A stretch of 64,000 bases of DNA from Paenibacillus agilis (GTDB taxonomy: Bacteria; Bacillota; Bacilli; Paenibacillales; Paenibacillaceae), in the NCBI RefSeq assembly GCF_007786455.1, contig NZ_VNJK01000002.1, positions 62,001-126,000 of the forward strand. Reading direction: 5' to 3'. A program made the position numbers and the translations under genes. Numbering within the stretch: the stretch's first letter is position 1; every line of letters begins with the position of its first letter. Below the pieces are notes generated by a model, which worked only from the letters and a program-made list of their open reading frames with translations, was not told where the DNA came from and did no database searches. Positions 44,217 to 53,945 of this stretch are shown piece by piece.

Positions 44217-47200
44217 CTACATATATTGTATTTTCTCAAGCATACGTCTGATCATTGATGTCGCTTGGGCACGAGTAGCCTTCGTACGAACTCCGAATGT
44301 ATTTTGGCTCATTCCCTGAATAATACCTGCCTCCAACGCCTGAGCTACCGTTGCTTTGGATTTGGAAGCAAACTGACCACGATCACTGAATCGAGTGAAA
44401 TAGCTATCTACAGACTTCGACAGCTGCTGTGTATAACCTGCCGTCTTCATCGCTCGGATCATCATCATCGACATGTGCTCACGAGTAATCGGATCGTTAG
44501 GTTTAAATGTTCGATCTTCATATCCTAGAATGATACCAGCTTTCACTGCAGCGCCAATATAAGGTGCATCAGTATTGCCCATGGATACATCTTTAAAGCG
44601 GCTTACTTGATTCGAATCGCCTTTTAGGCCTAAGCCACGTGCAATCATTACCGCAAACTCACCACGGGTTACATTCCGATCTGGTTGGAACTGATCGCCC
44701 GTAGCAGCATCTGCAATAAATCTTCCAGCTAATGCATTAATATCGCCAGCAGCCCAATGTCCTGCTGTATCCGAGAAAGCTCTCGTGCTGTTAACAACAG
44801 CAATACGTTCGTTGCTTGGCGCTTGGCTTTGCAGAACATGTGAACCTTGTTCAGATTTAATCTGAGTTGGCATATAACCTAAACGCACCGCTTGAGAATC
44901 AAGCATCACTGCAATCGTTTTATTCTTATCAAGCGTAGTATTAGAACGATAGTTAACTTGTGTTTTCACTTGAACATCGATTGCCTTAACAGATGGGACA
45001 GACGTAAACGCAGATACATTGAAATCATATACTCCTGTCACATCCTGACCCGACTCTTTCGCCAACCAGCTAGTATACAAGGAAGATTGACCTGTTTGCT
45101 TCTCAATTTGCAGCAATAAAGTTGCACTTGAAGCAGATGTATTCAGCTGATTCGAAATATTTTGTAATGGCAGATCACGAAGTGCAATGGTGTACATCCA
45201 ATCACCGTATCGCACACCTATTCTAAGATCTTTGCCAGCACTCATGACTTCCTCAATTGGCTTAATTGGGATTGCTACCATTGCTGCTTTCTCATTTGTC
45301 GGTACATCAACAACAACTGTATTCAATCCTTTTTGGATCGCGTACTCCATAGAGGACTTCCAATGATCCTGCTTGACTGTATATTTATTTGTATGCTGCT
45401 TATTCCGTGACATATCTATGTTCTTAGTTGCTGCTTCCGCTTTAACTAGCAACACTTTGGATAGGAACAACGTATAAGCTGCTTCTTCTGTGTTTGCAGG
45501 CTGGCCTGCAGATGGCGTACCGCCGTTTCCTCCACTAGCCGAACCTAGACCTACATCGAAATTAGAGAAGCTGCGAATTTTATTTCCACTCATATCTGTT
45601 AACGGGTATGCATATGGAGCACTATACGTTAACTTAATTGACTGTGCATTGCTAATCGCATTAAACAACGTCAGGGTTACCATAGTGTTGTTAACACGAA
45701 CTGAACGGATGGACTCCGTCTTGTTATCTACACGCAGAGAGAAATTTGTTTGTGCTGGTACAGATAAATTGTCCAACTGCTTGGAGAATTCCAACGTTAC
45801 GGTATCTCCGCTCACATAAGCTTTATTAAGCTGCGGTTGACTCGTATCCGTTTGATTACCAACTTTAATAACGCTAAATTCTGGTGCCTGATTGCCTGCC
45901 AAGTCCACAAGCCTTACCAAACCAGGTACATACGATAAAGTGACTAGATCATTGCGATTTGAAACCGAAGACTTCAACGTCAAAACAACCTGATTGCTTC
46001 GAACTTCAATTTTATCAACATAGCGCGCTTTATCATTAACCAGCACCGAATAATGACTCTTCATCGGAAGCATGTCCGGTCTTAGCCCTTCATTATAGGT
46101 AAGGATAACTTTTCCGCCATCTACATGGGTAGATACTAGAATTGGTGCCTTTGTATCAACTGCATTACGCAAATAAAGTGGACCGAACCCTGCAATATTC
46201 GCATCGTATTTATCTTTGAGCGGATAAGCTCCAGGCTGATATTCTACCGTCACAACTTGACCATCCGCGACAGAAATCCCTAGCGTCAATATTAATGTTG
46301 AGCTAAGTCCACCTTGGATAGAAGTTGGAGTATATGCAATTCCATCAACGATAACTTTAAATTGAGATGTTGCTCGAGAATCAATTTCTTTCAGTGATTC
46401 ATTAAAGTTCATTTGAATAATTGCACCCGTTACAGTTGCACCCGAAATTCGAGACATCGACTCTTCTATTTTGTTAGTAACATCGCGACTGGATATGCTA
46501 GCTACACGATTTCCATTCCGATCTTTTAGCGGAATAATACCTTGTGTGTAGGATACTCTAACAATTTGACCAATAGCTACTCCACTCTGAAGCTGTATAT
46601 TTACTTTATTACCGTAGATTAAAATACTTGAAATTGGGCGAGCCTCATCATTGACCGTTACTTTAAAGCTATCTACGTAAGGTGTGCTGCTGCTGTCCAA
46701 ATCTTTATTATACGTCAATTCAATTGTATTCGACTTCGACATTACGATAGATTCCAATGTTGGCGCTACCGTATCTGGAACCAATGTAGTAAATCGCCAT
46801 GCATTTGAAATACCAGGGTATGAATTCCCAGCCAAGTCTTTTACAGCATCCTTGCCAACATCTACAGTATAGTTGGTACCAGAAGCTAAGAGAGAACGTG
46901 GTTTAATTCGTACCACACGCTTATTGGCAGGATCAACACGTACATCTACAGGAACGCTATAGCTTCCGCTTCGCTTCAATGTTATGCTACCACTGCCCAA
47001 TTGAACATCCTTACTCATCGTCATCACGAGCTCTGTATTCAACGGAACATTCCGTGACTGATCGCTAGGCGATACATAAGAAATCGCAGGAGGACTTGTA
47101 TCGGCCGATACCTTAAAGTTCCATGTGCTTTTGTTTGTAATACCAGCATAAGAGACTCCGTGTACATCACGGAATGCACCATCGGAGACTAATACATAAT

Positions 47201-48578
47201 AATTCTCATTGTCTGTCAATGCATTCTTTAGAGCAAGCTGAATCGTAGAAGTACCCCCACCTGTAATAGAAGAGGAGTTTACGCTAAATTCTTCTACAAC
47301 CTGATCATTGCTTGTTTTTTTAATTACAACATTTCCAACACCCGGATATACAGGTCTATTAAATGTCAGACTAAGCTTAGGTCTTGTAGATAAACCAGAA
47401 CTTCCATTTGCAGGCATGTATTGTGTAACTGCTAAACTAGAGGTATCTTTACCTACTTCCGTCGTAAAGTTCCATACATTTGCAGTAGATATTCCTGCAT
47501 AAAGCGCTCCATCTACATCATAAAACGCACCACTATCTATCAATACATAGTACTCAGTATTGGGTTGTAAATCAGTTACACGCACACTGACACTGCGCCC
47601 TACCACTGAAACGTCTCCGGATTGGACATTAATCGTCTTTGTATCATTATCACGAAGTCGTTTCACATGTATATTTCCAGAACCTTTAAGAACTTCTTCA
47701 TTAAAAACGAGATTCATTTCCGTATTAACAGAAACGCCGCCTGCTTTGTGCTGTGGAGTTGTAGTGATCAGGGTTGGAGCGACATTGTTTGCTGACACAG
47801 TACGGAAGCTCCACTGCCGATCCACTAAACCGGCATAATCTTGTCCATTACCATCTTTAAGTGCCCCCGGCGTAATCGTAACATGGTACGTCGTAAAATT
47901 TTTGAAATTAAACGGTCCAGCGACTCTAATCTGGCTAGTTCCCAATTGAGTGACACGTGGACTTGTTATGGAGATCATCTCTATAATTGCACCATTTTGA
48001 TCTTTAATAACAATACTACCTTGATTCGCGAATACGACCTTATTAAAATTTATTTCTAACGATGTGTTAATGGGAACACCGATTGCTCCATTTGCCGGAG
48101 TTTGAGTAGCAACTTTAATTGGGTCAGTGTTAGCATCTCCACTGGTCTTAAAGCGCCATTGAGAAGCTCCTTGAATTCCCGTAAAACTACCGCTACCGCC
48201 TTCAAACGTACCTGCACTCATTTGAATATAATAATGAGTATTAGGCTGCAGGTTAGGAATTTTAAATGAAACTACCGATTGCTGAATAGAAACATCCTTT
48301 TTTTCAATCTTAGCGATTTCTCTATTATCTTGTGCTTGATGAACCCCAATGTACGTATTATCCTTCATCTGCACAGACTCTGAGAATGTGATTGAAAAGA
48401 CGGCATCTTTCTGCACTGCTTCATTCCCTGAAATTGGTGAATAACTTATTACTTGAGGACCACTATTGAGAATAGTAACTTGGCCCGATTGTGCTGCTGC
48501 ATATGAAGTAGTTAGAAGTGCCAAACTTCCTTGCAGTATAAGCATTATGGCTAGTATTGCTGATAGGTATCGTTTCAT
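44217..48578 (-). CDS. SLH-domain surface protein with Ig-like and SwmB-like repeats
   Basis: 1453 aa. A signal peptide (MKRYLSAILAIMLILQGSLA) is followed by five Big_5-type Ig-like domains (about 45-640, each with VNTELN-like and WNFT-like strands). About four SwmB-type repeats follow (about 640-1050, with VTLEFSKQL-like starts), then a linker region (1050-1260) and three SLH domains (about 1266-1453, e.g. VTRGEFAVMIARGLGL and PITREHMSMMMIRAM). The SLH part binds pyruvylated wall polymer, so this should be an outer cell-surface protein. SwmB is described as a flagellar-system-associated repeat, so it may also relate to swarming. The ATG at 48578 has GGAGG ten bases upstream. A longer frame to 48605 is unlikely. 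No enzymatic domain is seen. Confidence 0.88.
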   Translation of the reverse strand: MKRYLSAILAIMLILQGSLALLTTSYAAAQSGQVTILNSGPQVISYSPISGNEAVQKDAVFSITFSESVQMKDNTYIGVHQAQDNREIAKIEKKDVSIQQSVVSFKIPNLQPNTHYYIQMSAGTFEGGSGSFTGIQGASQWRFKTSGDANTDPIKVATQTPANGAIGVPINTSLEINFNKVVFANQGSIVIKDQNGAIIEMISITSPRVTQLGTSQIRVAGPFNFKNFTTYHVTITPGALKDGNGQDYAGLVDRQWSFRTVSANNVAPTLITTTPQHKAGGVSVNTEMNLVFNEEVLKGSGNIHVKRLRDNDTKTINVQSGDVSVVGRSVSVRVTDLQPNTEYYVLIDSGAFYDVDGALYAGISTANVWNFTTEVGKDTSSLAVTQYMPANGSSGLSTRPKLSLTFNRPVYPGVGNVVIKKTSNDQVVEEFSVNSSSITGGGTSTIQLALKNALTDNENYYVLVSDGAFRDVHGVSYAGITNKSTWNFKVSADTSPPAISYVSPSDQSRNVPLNTELVMTMSKDVQLGSGSITLKRSGSYSVPVDVRVDPANKRVVRIKPRSLLASGTNYTVDVGKDAVKDLAGNSYPGISNAWRFTTLVPDTVAPTLESIVMSKSNTIELTYNKDLDSSSTPYVDSFKVTVNDEARPISSILIYGNKVNIQLQSGVAIGQIVRVSYTQGIIPLKDRNGNRVASISSRDVTNKIEESMSRISGATVTGAIIQMNFNESLKEIDSRATSQFKVIVDGIAYTPTSIQGGLSSTLILTLGISVADGQVVTVEYQPGAYPLKDKYDANIAGFGPLYLRNAVDTKAPILVSTHVDGGKVILTYNEGLRPDMLPMKSHYSVLVNDKARYVDKIEVRSNQVVLTLKSSVSNRNDLVTLSYVPGLVRLVDLAGNQAPEFSVIKVGNQTDTSQPQLNKAYVSGDTVTLEFSKQLDNLSVPAQTNFSLRVDNKTESIRSVRVNNTMVTLTLFNAISNAQSIKLTYSAPYAYPLTDMSGNKIRSFSNFDVGLGSASGGNGGTPSAGQPANTEEAAYTLFLSKVLLVKAEAATKNIDMSRNKQHTNKYTVKQDHWKSSMEYAIQKGLNTVVVDVPTNEKAAMVAIPIKPIEEVMSAGKDLRIGVRYGDWMYTIALRDLPLQNISNQLNTSASSATLLLQIEKQTGQSSLYTSWLAKESGQDVTGVYDFNVSAFTSVPSVKAIDVQVKTQVNYRSNTTLDKNKTIAVMLDSQAVRLGYMPTQIKSEQGSHVLQSQAPSNERIAVVNSTRAFSDTAGHWAAGDINALAGRFIADAATGDQFQPDRNVTRGEFAVMIARGLGLKGDSNQVSRFKDVSMGNTDAPYIGAAVKAGIILGYEDRTFKPNDPITREHMSMMMIRAMKTAGYTQQLSKSVDSYFTRFSDRGQFASKSKATVAQALEAGIIQGMSQNTFGVRTKATRAQATSMIRRMLEKIQYM

Positions 48579-48667
48579 GTATTTTATCCCTCCGAAAAAA
48601 GACACTCGTACATATATTTTCGGACAATTGCGTGCAAATGTTTAGAGTTATGGCTAAGTAAGAATAT

Positions 48668-48709
48668 AAAAAAGAGCTTTGGACAATTTGTTTATCTGTC
48701 CAAAGCTCT
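48668..48709 (-). terminator. Rho-independent terminator after metK
   Basis: A perfect 13-bp stem (AGAGCTTTGGACA with TGTCCAAAGCTCT, 48673-48709) around an 11-base loop. A minus-strand T-run follows (48668-48673). Confidence 0.93.
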
Positions 48710-48748
48710 CTAATCATTATGATTAATGTAAAATTGCAGGTAAAAATA

Positions 48749-49948
48749 TTATAGACCAGCTTGCTCACGCAATGCTTCAGCCTTATCAACTTGCTCCCAT
48801 GGAAGCTCAACATCTGTACGGCCGAAGTGACCGTAAGCAGCCGTTTGCTTATAAATAGGACGACGCAAGTCGAGCATACGAATGATGCCAGCCGGACGAA
48901 GGTCAAAGTTGTTTTGGATAAGCTCAACGAGCTTCTCTTCTTCAACCTTACCTGTACCGTACGTATCAACGTTTACGGATACCGGTTGAGCAACACCAAT
49001 AGCGTAAGCCAATTGGATTTCACATTTATCCGCAAGACCTGCTGCTACGATGTTTTTCGCTACGTAGCGAGCTGCGTATGCTGCAGAACGGTCAACTTTT
49101 GTAGGATCCTTACCAGAGAACGCACCGCCGCCATGACGAGCATAGCCACCATACGTATCAACGATAATTTTGCGGCCAGTAAGACCCGCATCCCCTTGAG
49201 GTCCACCAATAACGAATCGACCAGTTGGGTTAATGAAATATTTAGTCTCGCTGTCCAACCATTCTGTTGGGACAACAGGTTTAATAACATGTTCCAAAAT
49301 ATCGGATTGAATTTGTTGAAGAGTAGCTTCCTCAGCGTGTTGTGTCGAAACAACAATTGTATCTACACGAACTGGTTTGCCATCTTGATATTCAATCGTT
49401 ACTTGTGTCTTACCATCTGGACGAAGGTAGCCAAACATACCATTTTTACGCACTTCGGACAAGCGACGTGCAAGACGGTGCGACAATGCGATTGGAAGCG
49501 GCATTAACTCAGGCGTCTCGTTCGTTGCAAAACCGAACATTAAGCCTTGGTCACCAGCACCGATGTTGTCGCGCTCTTCCTTAGCATCTTCTGTACGTGT
49601 TTCGATACCTTCGTTAACCCCTTGAGCAATGTCAGGAGATTGTTCGTTGAGGGAAGTCAAAACTGCACACGTATTATAATCGAAACCATATTTCGCACGT
49701 GTATAACCGATATCTTTAATCGTGTTGCGTACGATAGATGGGATATCAACATAATCGGCTTTAGTGCTAATTTCTCCGATAACAAGAACTAGTCCTGTCG
49801 CGACAGATACTTCACACGCTACCCGAGCATTCGGGTCATTAGCGAGAAAGGCGTCCAATACCGCGTCTGAGATTTGGTCACAGATTTTATCTGGATGACC
49901 TTCAGTAACGGATTCGGAAGTGAATAAGTGGCGTCCTTTAATAGACAT
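48749..49948 (-). CDS. metK: S-adenosylmethionine synthetase
   Basis: It makes SAM from methionine and ATP. SAM would supply the methyltransferase domains found elsewhere in the window. It has about 399 aa. Signatures are [20 protein letters not shown], the ATP-binding [10 protein letters not shown] and [17 protein letters not shown] chose ATG 49948 (GGGGGG nine bases upstream) over a TTG at 49957. It is monocistronic, with strong terminators on both sides. No SAM-I riboswitch leader is visible. Confidence 0.98.
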   Translation of the reverse strand: MSIKGRHLFTSESVTEGHPDKICDQISDAVLDAFLANDPNARVACEVSVATGLVLVIGEISTKADYVDIPSIVRNTIKDIGYTRAKYGFDYNTCAVLTSLNEQSPDIAQGVNEGIETRTEDAKEERDNIGAGDQGLMFGFATNETPELMPLPIALSHRLARRLSEVRKNGMFGYLRPDGKTQVTIEYQDGKPVRVDTIVVSTQHAEEATLQQIQSDILEHVIKPVVPTEWLDSETKYFINPTGRFVIGGPQGDAGLTGRKIIVDTYGGYARHGGGAFSGKDPTKVDRSAAYAARYVAKNIVAAGLADKCEIQLAYAIGVAQPVSVNVDTYGTGKVEEEKLVELIQNNFDLRPAGIIRMLDLRRPIYKQTAAYGHFGRTDVELPWEQVDKAEALREQAGL

Positions 49949-50004
49949 TGGACTCAACCCCCCATACCTATAATGTAGGCTATTCTCTTAGGAATGCCCA
50001 TAAC

Positions 50005-50035
50005 AAAAAAAGTACCTTTTCCACTTGGAAAAGGT
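50005..50035 (-). terminator. Terminator between SASP gene and metK
   Basis: ACCTTTTCC and GGAAAAGGT form a 9-bp stem around a four-base loop (50014-50035). The minus strand continues with AC and then seven T (50005-50011). It separates spore-specific expression from metK. Confidence 0.9.
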
Positions 50036-50129
50036 TGTTATACCAGCCTTCGAGAAAACATATTACTGTATTTAGGGGTTGATGTCAATCAATGTTGACA
50101 AATTTCGTCTTCCTTATATTACTTGTCAA

Positions 50130-50417
50130 TTATAATTGCCCGTAAAGTGTTTTTTCCGCTTCTTGAATGAGACGTTTTGTTATCGTTCCGCCAACAGAAC
50201 CCACATCTCTTGATGACAAGTGTCCCCAGCTATCACGCGAAGAAATTCCATATCCCGACACCGGAATTGCGCCTAGCTCGGAGCTGAATTCAGTGTCAGC
50301 CAATCCACTCTGAATTCCGTTATACGCTACTGGAAGGCCTAATTCAGCAGCGATTTCGTATTTCATACGATAAAGTGCATCCTTACTTGCTGGAACCAGC
50401 TTCTTTTTGTTAGCCAT
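50130..50417 (-). CDS. Alpha/beta-type small acid-soluble spore protein with an internal insertion
   Basis: A 95-aa DNA-coating protein of spores. The first conserved helix has KYEIAAELGL (residues 19-28), in which germination protease cuts Glu21-Ile22. The second part is SVGGTITKRLIQEAEKTLYG (74-93). Usual alpha/beta SASPs are 60-70 aa, and here about 40 extra residues (about 31-70) separate the two conserved parts. The ATG has AGGAGG upstream. It has a good sigma-G promoter, so it should be made in the forespore only. Confidence 0.92.
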   Translation of the reverse strand: MANKKKLVPASKDALYRMKYEIAAELGLPVAYNGIQSGLADTEFSSELGAIPVSGYGISSRDSWGHLSSRDVGSVGGTITKRLIQEAEKTLYGQL

Positions 50418-50485
50418 TAAAATTTCCTCCTCGTTTGTGCGCAGTGTGCAGTATTAGCCATAAACATCAGCTGATTAGATGGTCA

Positions 50486-50514
50486 TAGTATGTGCTACGC
50501 TTACCCATACACTC
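50486..50514 (-). promoter_or_regulatory. sigma-G promoter of the SASP gene
   Basis: On the minus strand CATACTA (50486-50492), a full match to the sigma-G -10 consensus, is 17 bp from GAGTG (50510-50514), which matches four of five -35 bases. The leader is about 65 nt. Confidence 0.7.
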
Positions 50515-50548
50515 GAAGGAATAGTTTCTGGTTCTTCCTATAATAAGA

Positions 50549-50599
50549 AAGAGCGACATCGCTGCCGCTCTTCACTGAAGTTACTTTATTATTGTCAGC
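50549..50599 (-). terminator. Hairpin pair after the 189-aa secreted protein gene
   Basis: GTCAGC/GCTGAC (50594-50611) and AAGAGCG/CGCTCTT (50549-50572) follow the stop within about 90 bp. On the minus strand the second is followed by TTCTTATT. One of them probably terminates the two-gene transcript. T-tracts are imperfect. Confidence 0.5.
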
Positions 50600-50639
50600 A
50601 TATAGGCTGACGGTTGAAACACTATATGCTGTACTTAAA

Positions 50640-51209
50640 CTAATTTTCGGTCTGTTTCTCAGTTGGCTCCTCAACTGGGACTTGCTTTACTTCATAACCG
50701 CCACGGACAGCGACTACAACTTGATTTTTAGGTGTGTCTGAAGCTGTAATACCACGGCCGTCTCTTGGGAATAACAATAAATGATTGTTTACTACCGTCA
50801 TGCCATTTGTTAAGTCTTTACCATCCGTTAAGTCTGATACGCCGCTCGCATCGGAGCTAAATACTGTTGACTTTCCAGCACGAACTACGAATTCAGCACC
50901 TGCCTTACCGATTAGCATTTGACCAGGCTTTATCGTTACAATTTTTAGAGATGTATTCTCAGCTTCAGGCTTGTCCGTGCCTTCAGAAGGTTTATTACCT
51001 CCTGTTGTACCAGAGCCACTAGTACCCTTGCCTAGCTCGGCCTTTAGCTCTTGAATTTGTTTATCAACATAACTCTTTGTAACAAGTGGGTCTTGAGAAT
51101 TTCCTGGTTGAGCATTTAATTCACTAAGACCGCCTACAACCAATATACTCGCGCCGAGGCATACAGTAAGAACTAAACTTTTTTTCATTCTTGTCTTATT
51201 GGATAACAT
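50640..51209 (-). CDS. Secreted protein of unknown family, 189 aa
   Basis: Not recognised. A signal peptide (KKSLVLTVCLGASILVVGGL) is followed by a short coiled-coil segment (PLVTKSYVDKQIQELKAEL), a Gly/Ser/Thr linker and a beta-rich region (IVTIKPGQMLIGKAGAEFVV, NNHLLLFPRDGRGI) with an acidic tail. The helix plus linker design resembles proteins that display a small domain on the surface. It starts 27 bp after the end of the 846-aa secreted protein gene, so the two are expressed together. The start at 51209 has GAGG seven bases away. Confidence 0.65.
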   Translation of the reverse strand: MLSNKTRMKKSLVLTVCLGASILVVGGLSELNAQPGNSQDPLVTKSYVDKQIQELKAELGKGTSGSGTTGGNKPSEGTDKPEAENTSLKIVTIKPGQMLIGKAGAEFVVRAGKSTVFSSDASGVSDLTDGKDLTNGMTVVNNHLLLFPRDGRGITASDTPKNQVVVAVRGGYEVKQVPVEEPTEKQTEN

Positions 51210-51236
51210 CGTTGTACCTCATAAAGTGTAGTTTTT

Positions 51237-53777
51237 TTATTTAACATTATAAGCGCGATGTTCTAACAAGAGCTTCTTAGCACCATTTACCTCTTCATAA
51301 AGACGCAAGTTGAATCCAGATTGCCCAATGCCCTTCATCGCTGGATTATCAATCGTGAAGGATTGTGGTACCTTCTCTCCAACTTTTAAGTTATCTTGAC
51401 CTACTTCATACGATTTTGTAAATTTATTACCATTATACTCAAGTTCGAATAGAAGCTTTCTCTTCTCCAATACCTCTTCAAATGGATTATGCTCCGACAA
51501 TGTATATTCAAAGTTAAATGTAGACTGTCCATTAGTATCTTCAGTAGCATTAACTTTGTTAAATTTAAACGTATACGGACGCAATTCGATAGGATCTAGG
51601 ATATAATCTTCTACTTTTGTCTGATCATCCCCTAGAATCAACAATGCTCCATTAACATAACTGTCGGCTTTTTGGGTACCAGATGCATATTTGCCCTCTG
51701 TAATTCCTTGTCCAACAAGAATTTTCAAATCGCTAGCTTTATACTTTTTAGGTATATCAGCAGTTATTCCTACCAAGTTCACGCCGTCTGGAGTAACTTC
51801 TTTATCAGTCAGCGTTATTTTCGCTGGAATCTGTACACCATTGGCTACATCATAGTAGTATGCCATTACTTGAGGCATCTTCGCAAAACGTCCACCTGTA
51901 TTACGATAAGAGACCAAAGTACGGATTGTGTTTGTATTGGTTCCTTCATACAAGCTCGTCTCCAGTACGTTCATCTGTGCTTCTGCACCTGGCTGTTTTA
52001 AAGTGTAGTATGCCGTTGATGCAGGGTCATAAGATGGGAGCTCCGCATCCACAGCCTTTATCATAAAGTTACCCATTGTGCTTGTCGGCTTATCATTGAT
52101 AATTTCACTTAATGTAACTTTAGCGTTATCAAATTTTGATGTAGCCGATACTTTGGATGTCGCAATAAATTGTGCAGACTCTCCCGGTTTGAGGCCAATC
52201 GCTCCATCTACCTGAAGGAGTTGAATTTCCTTACTGTCCACTTTTACGCCACTCAACCATGCATTCATAGCAAACTTCGGTAACGGCTGCGTGTCTTTAC
52301 CTGTATTTTTGATCGTGATCGTTGTGTTAATGATATCCTTGGAATCCCACGGTAAGCGTTCAAAGCTACCAACATTCACTTCATACGTACCTTGCTTATT
52401 CACGTACGTTGCTTTGGAATCCGTTGTAATCGACGTCGTATCTGGAACCATGTATTGAGCTAACAAATAATCATTGCTCTTATTTTCATCAGCAACACGT
52501 TTTACCGCCAGCTTCATATTCGTTAAAGAAACACTTGCTGGGATAGAAGCTGTTATTGTCGCTTCTTCGCTTACTCCAGGAAGTAGATTCCCCTCAGGTT
52601 CTCCAGCCTGTACCGGATATGAAGTGCCTACATTCGTTAACAACTCGAATTGCAGCTTAGGCTTCTTAATGGCTGATTTACCGATATTTTTCATGGCATA
52701 TGAAATAGTAATATTATGATACTCAGAGTTCGTATCAACCATCATGTTCGTGATCTTTGTATCTATATACTGATTGTCAATTAGCAGCTTGTACGACTGC
52801 CCTTTTAACGTAACAGCACCTCTAGTATCATTTGCTTTCAAATGACTATATGCAACAGGGAGATTTGCTTTTGATGCACCAGTTCCTGCCCCTTCTCCCG
52901 TTCCGGTCGGCGCTGCTCCTGATTCCTCAGCAATAAATAATTGGTACGTTGCCTTCTTCAAGTCAGTAGGTAACTTAGAATAGAACTTGACTTGAGCAGA
53001 CTCCCCTGGCAGCAGAGATTTCTTAGCCTGAACAGAATCCAATGTATAGTATCTATTTGTATTCGTACGCAAATAGAATTTAAGAGACTCGAGATTCACT
53101 GCACTATTTGACGTATTTTTGATATTCACTGTTACTGATGCTTGAACGTGGTTACCCACATTCGTTAAATCCAGGTTAGACGACGAAATGACGAGTGTGT
53201 TTTGACCTTGCTTAATTTCACGCGATTTCCCTACTGGAGTAATGTAGGAGTAGTTTTTCGGAATCGTAACAGACCCGATAACTCTTTCAAAGCTGCCGTT
53301 AGACATCGAGAAATCCCATTTAATAACCGATAACTTCAAATCACTAAGATTTAGCTTGCTGTCTACTTTGGCATGTATTTTAAAAGTTTTCTTTGATTTA
53401 GCTGGAACGATATTATCTTTCTTCTCAGTAAGTCCCATAAGTTGAATTGGATACTTATTACCCATATTGGAACGTACAGAGAACCAATAATCCATTAGGC
53501 TCAAGGAGCGATTGCCATCATTGTGCACAGTTACAGTGAAATAAACATTTTTTTCACCTTCTACATGATAGAACTGTACATCATTGACTTTCAAATAACT
53601 TGTAGATGTTAGCTTAACTGGCTTTAGATCAGATGTCTTAAACAATGCATTATTATTAACCGTTTGGCTCTTAGCTGGTGCCGCTGTTGCTTCATTGCTA
53701 TTTATAATAGATCCATATGTAGAGACTAGTAGTGTCAGTGAAAGCGTCGTAGCAATAATTCGTTTTTTATTACTCAA
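51237..53777 (-). CDS. Large secreted protein of unknown family with repeated beta domains
   Basis: Not recognised as a named family. 846 aa with a signal peptide (IIATTLSLTLLVSTYGSI). About seven domains of roughly 110 aa follow, each with a pattern like VTVHNDGNRSLSL - LPGESAQVKF and internal FYLRTNTNRYY-like strands, which resembles the Ig-like folds of FxLYD or DUF4352-type. No SLH, LPXTG or membrane anchor is visible. The neighbouring genes encode S-layer proteins, so a surface or spore-coat role is possible but not shown. It follows the S-layer terminator and has a good gap of 168 bp for its own promoter. Confidence 0.65.
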   Translation of the reverse strand: MSNKKRIIATTLSLTLLVSTYGSIINSNEATAAPAKSQTVNNNALFKTSDLKPVKLTSTSYLKVNDVQFYHVEGEKNVYFTVTVHNDGNRSLSLMDYWFSVRSNMGNKYPIQLMGLTEKKDNIVPAKSKKTFKIHAKVDSKLNLSDLKLSVIKWDFSMSNGSFERVIGSVTIPKNYSYITPVGKSREIKQGQNTLVISSSNLDLTNVGNHVQASVTVNIKNTSNSAVNLESLKFYLRTNTNRYYTLDSVQAKKSLLPGESAQVKFYSKLPTDLKKATYQLFIAEESGAAPTGTGEGAGTGASKANLPVAYSHLKANDTRGAVTLKGQSYKLLIDNQYIDTKITNMMVDTNSEYHNITISYAMKNIGKSAIKKPKLQFELLTNVGTSYPVQAGEPEGNLLPGVSEEATITASIPASVSLTNMKLAVKRVADENKSNDYLLAQYMVPDTTSITTDSKATYVNKQGTYEVNVGSFERLPWDSKDIINTTITIKNTGKDTQPLPKFAMNAWLSGVKVDSKEIQLLQVDGAIGLKPGESAQFIATSKVSATSKFDNAKVTLSEIINDKPTSTMGNFMIKAVDAELPSYDPASTAYYTLKQPGAEAQMNVLETSLYEGTNTNTIRTLVSYRNTGGRFAKMPQVMAYYYDVANGVQIPAKITLTDKEVTPDGVNLVGITADIPKKYKASDLKILVGQGITEGKYASGTQKADSYVNGALLILGDDQTKVEDYILDPIELRPYTFKFNKVNATEDTNGQSTFNFEYTLSEHNPFEEVLEKRKLLFELEYNGNKFTKSYEVGQDNLKVGEKVPQSFTIDNPAMKGIGQSGFNLRLYEEVNGAKKLLLEHRAYNVK

Positions 53778-53892
53778 TTATTTTCAACTCCTTAATTCAA
53801 TCATATCAATGCATATACTAATACTTTACCTTTAATTGTATCAGCTGGATAGTTAAAAATAATTAATACTTTATGATTTTATTATGATAAAG

Positions 53893-53931
53893 AAAAAAGG
53901 TGTTTAACAGGAGACCCTGTTAAACACCTTT
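53893..53931 (-). terminator. Terminator after the main S-layer gene
   Basis: A perfect 16-bp stem (AAAGGTGTTTAACAGG with CCTGTTAAACACCTTT) around a four-base loop. Flanking A and T runs make it able to act on both strands. It is 15 bp after the stop. Confidence 0.95.
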
Positions 53932-53945
53932 TTAGTTAGCTATTA

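Noticed and set aside
48463-48969. Minus-strand frame between metK and the SLH protein gene
   Set aside because: It overlaps the ends of both genes in another frame and spans the metK terminator, so it is not a gene.
48761-49507. Plus-strand open frame (248 aa) within metK
   Set aside because: It lies wholly inside metK on the opposite strand and has no plausible protein composition or start signal.
49958-50129. SAM riboswitch in the metK leader
   Set aside because: The leader has only the SASP terminator and no sequence resembling the SAM-I core.
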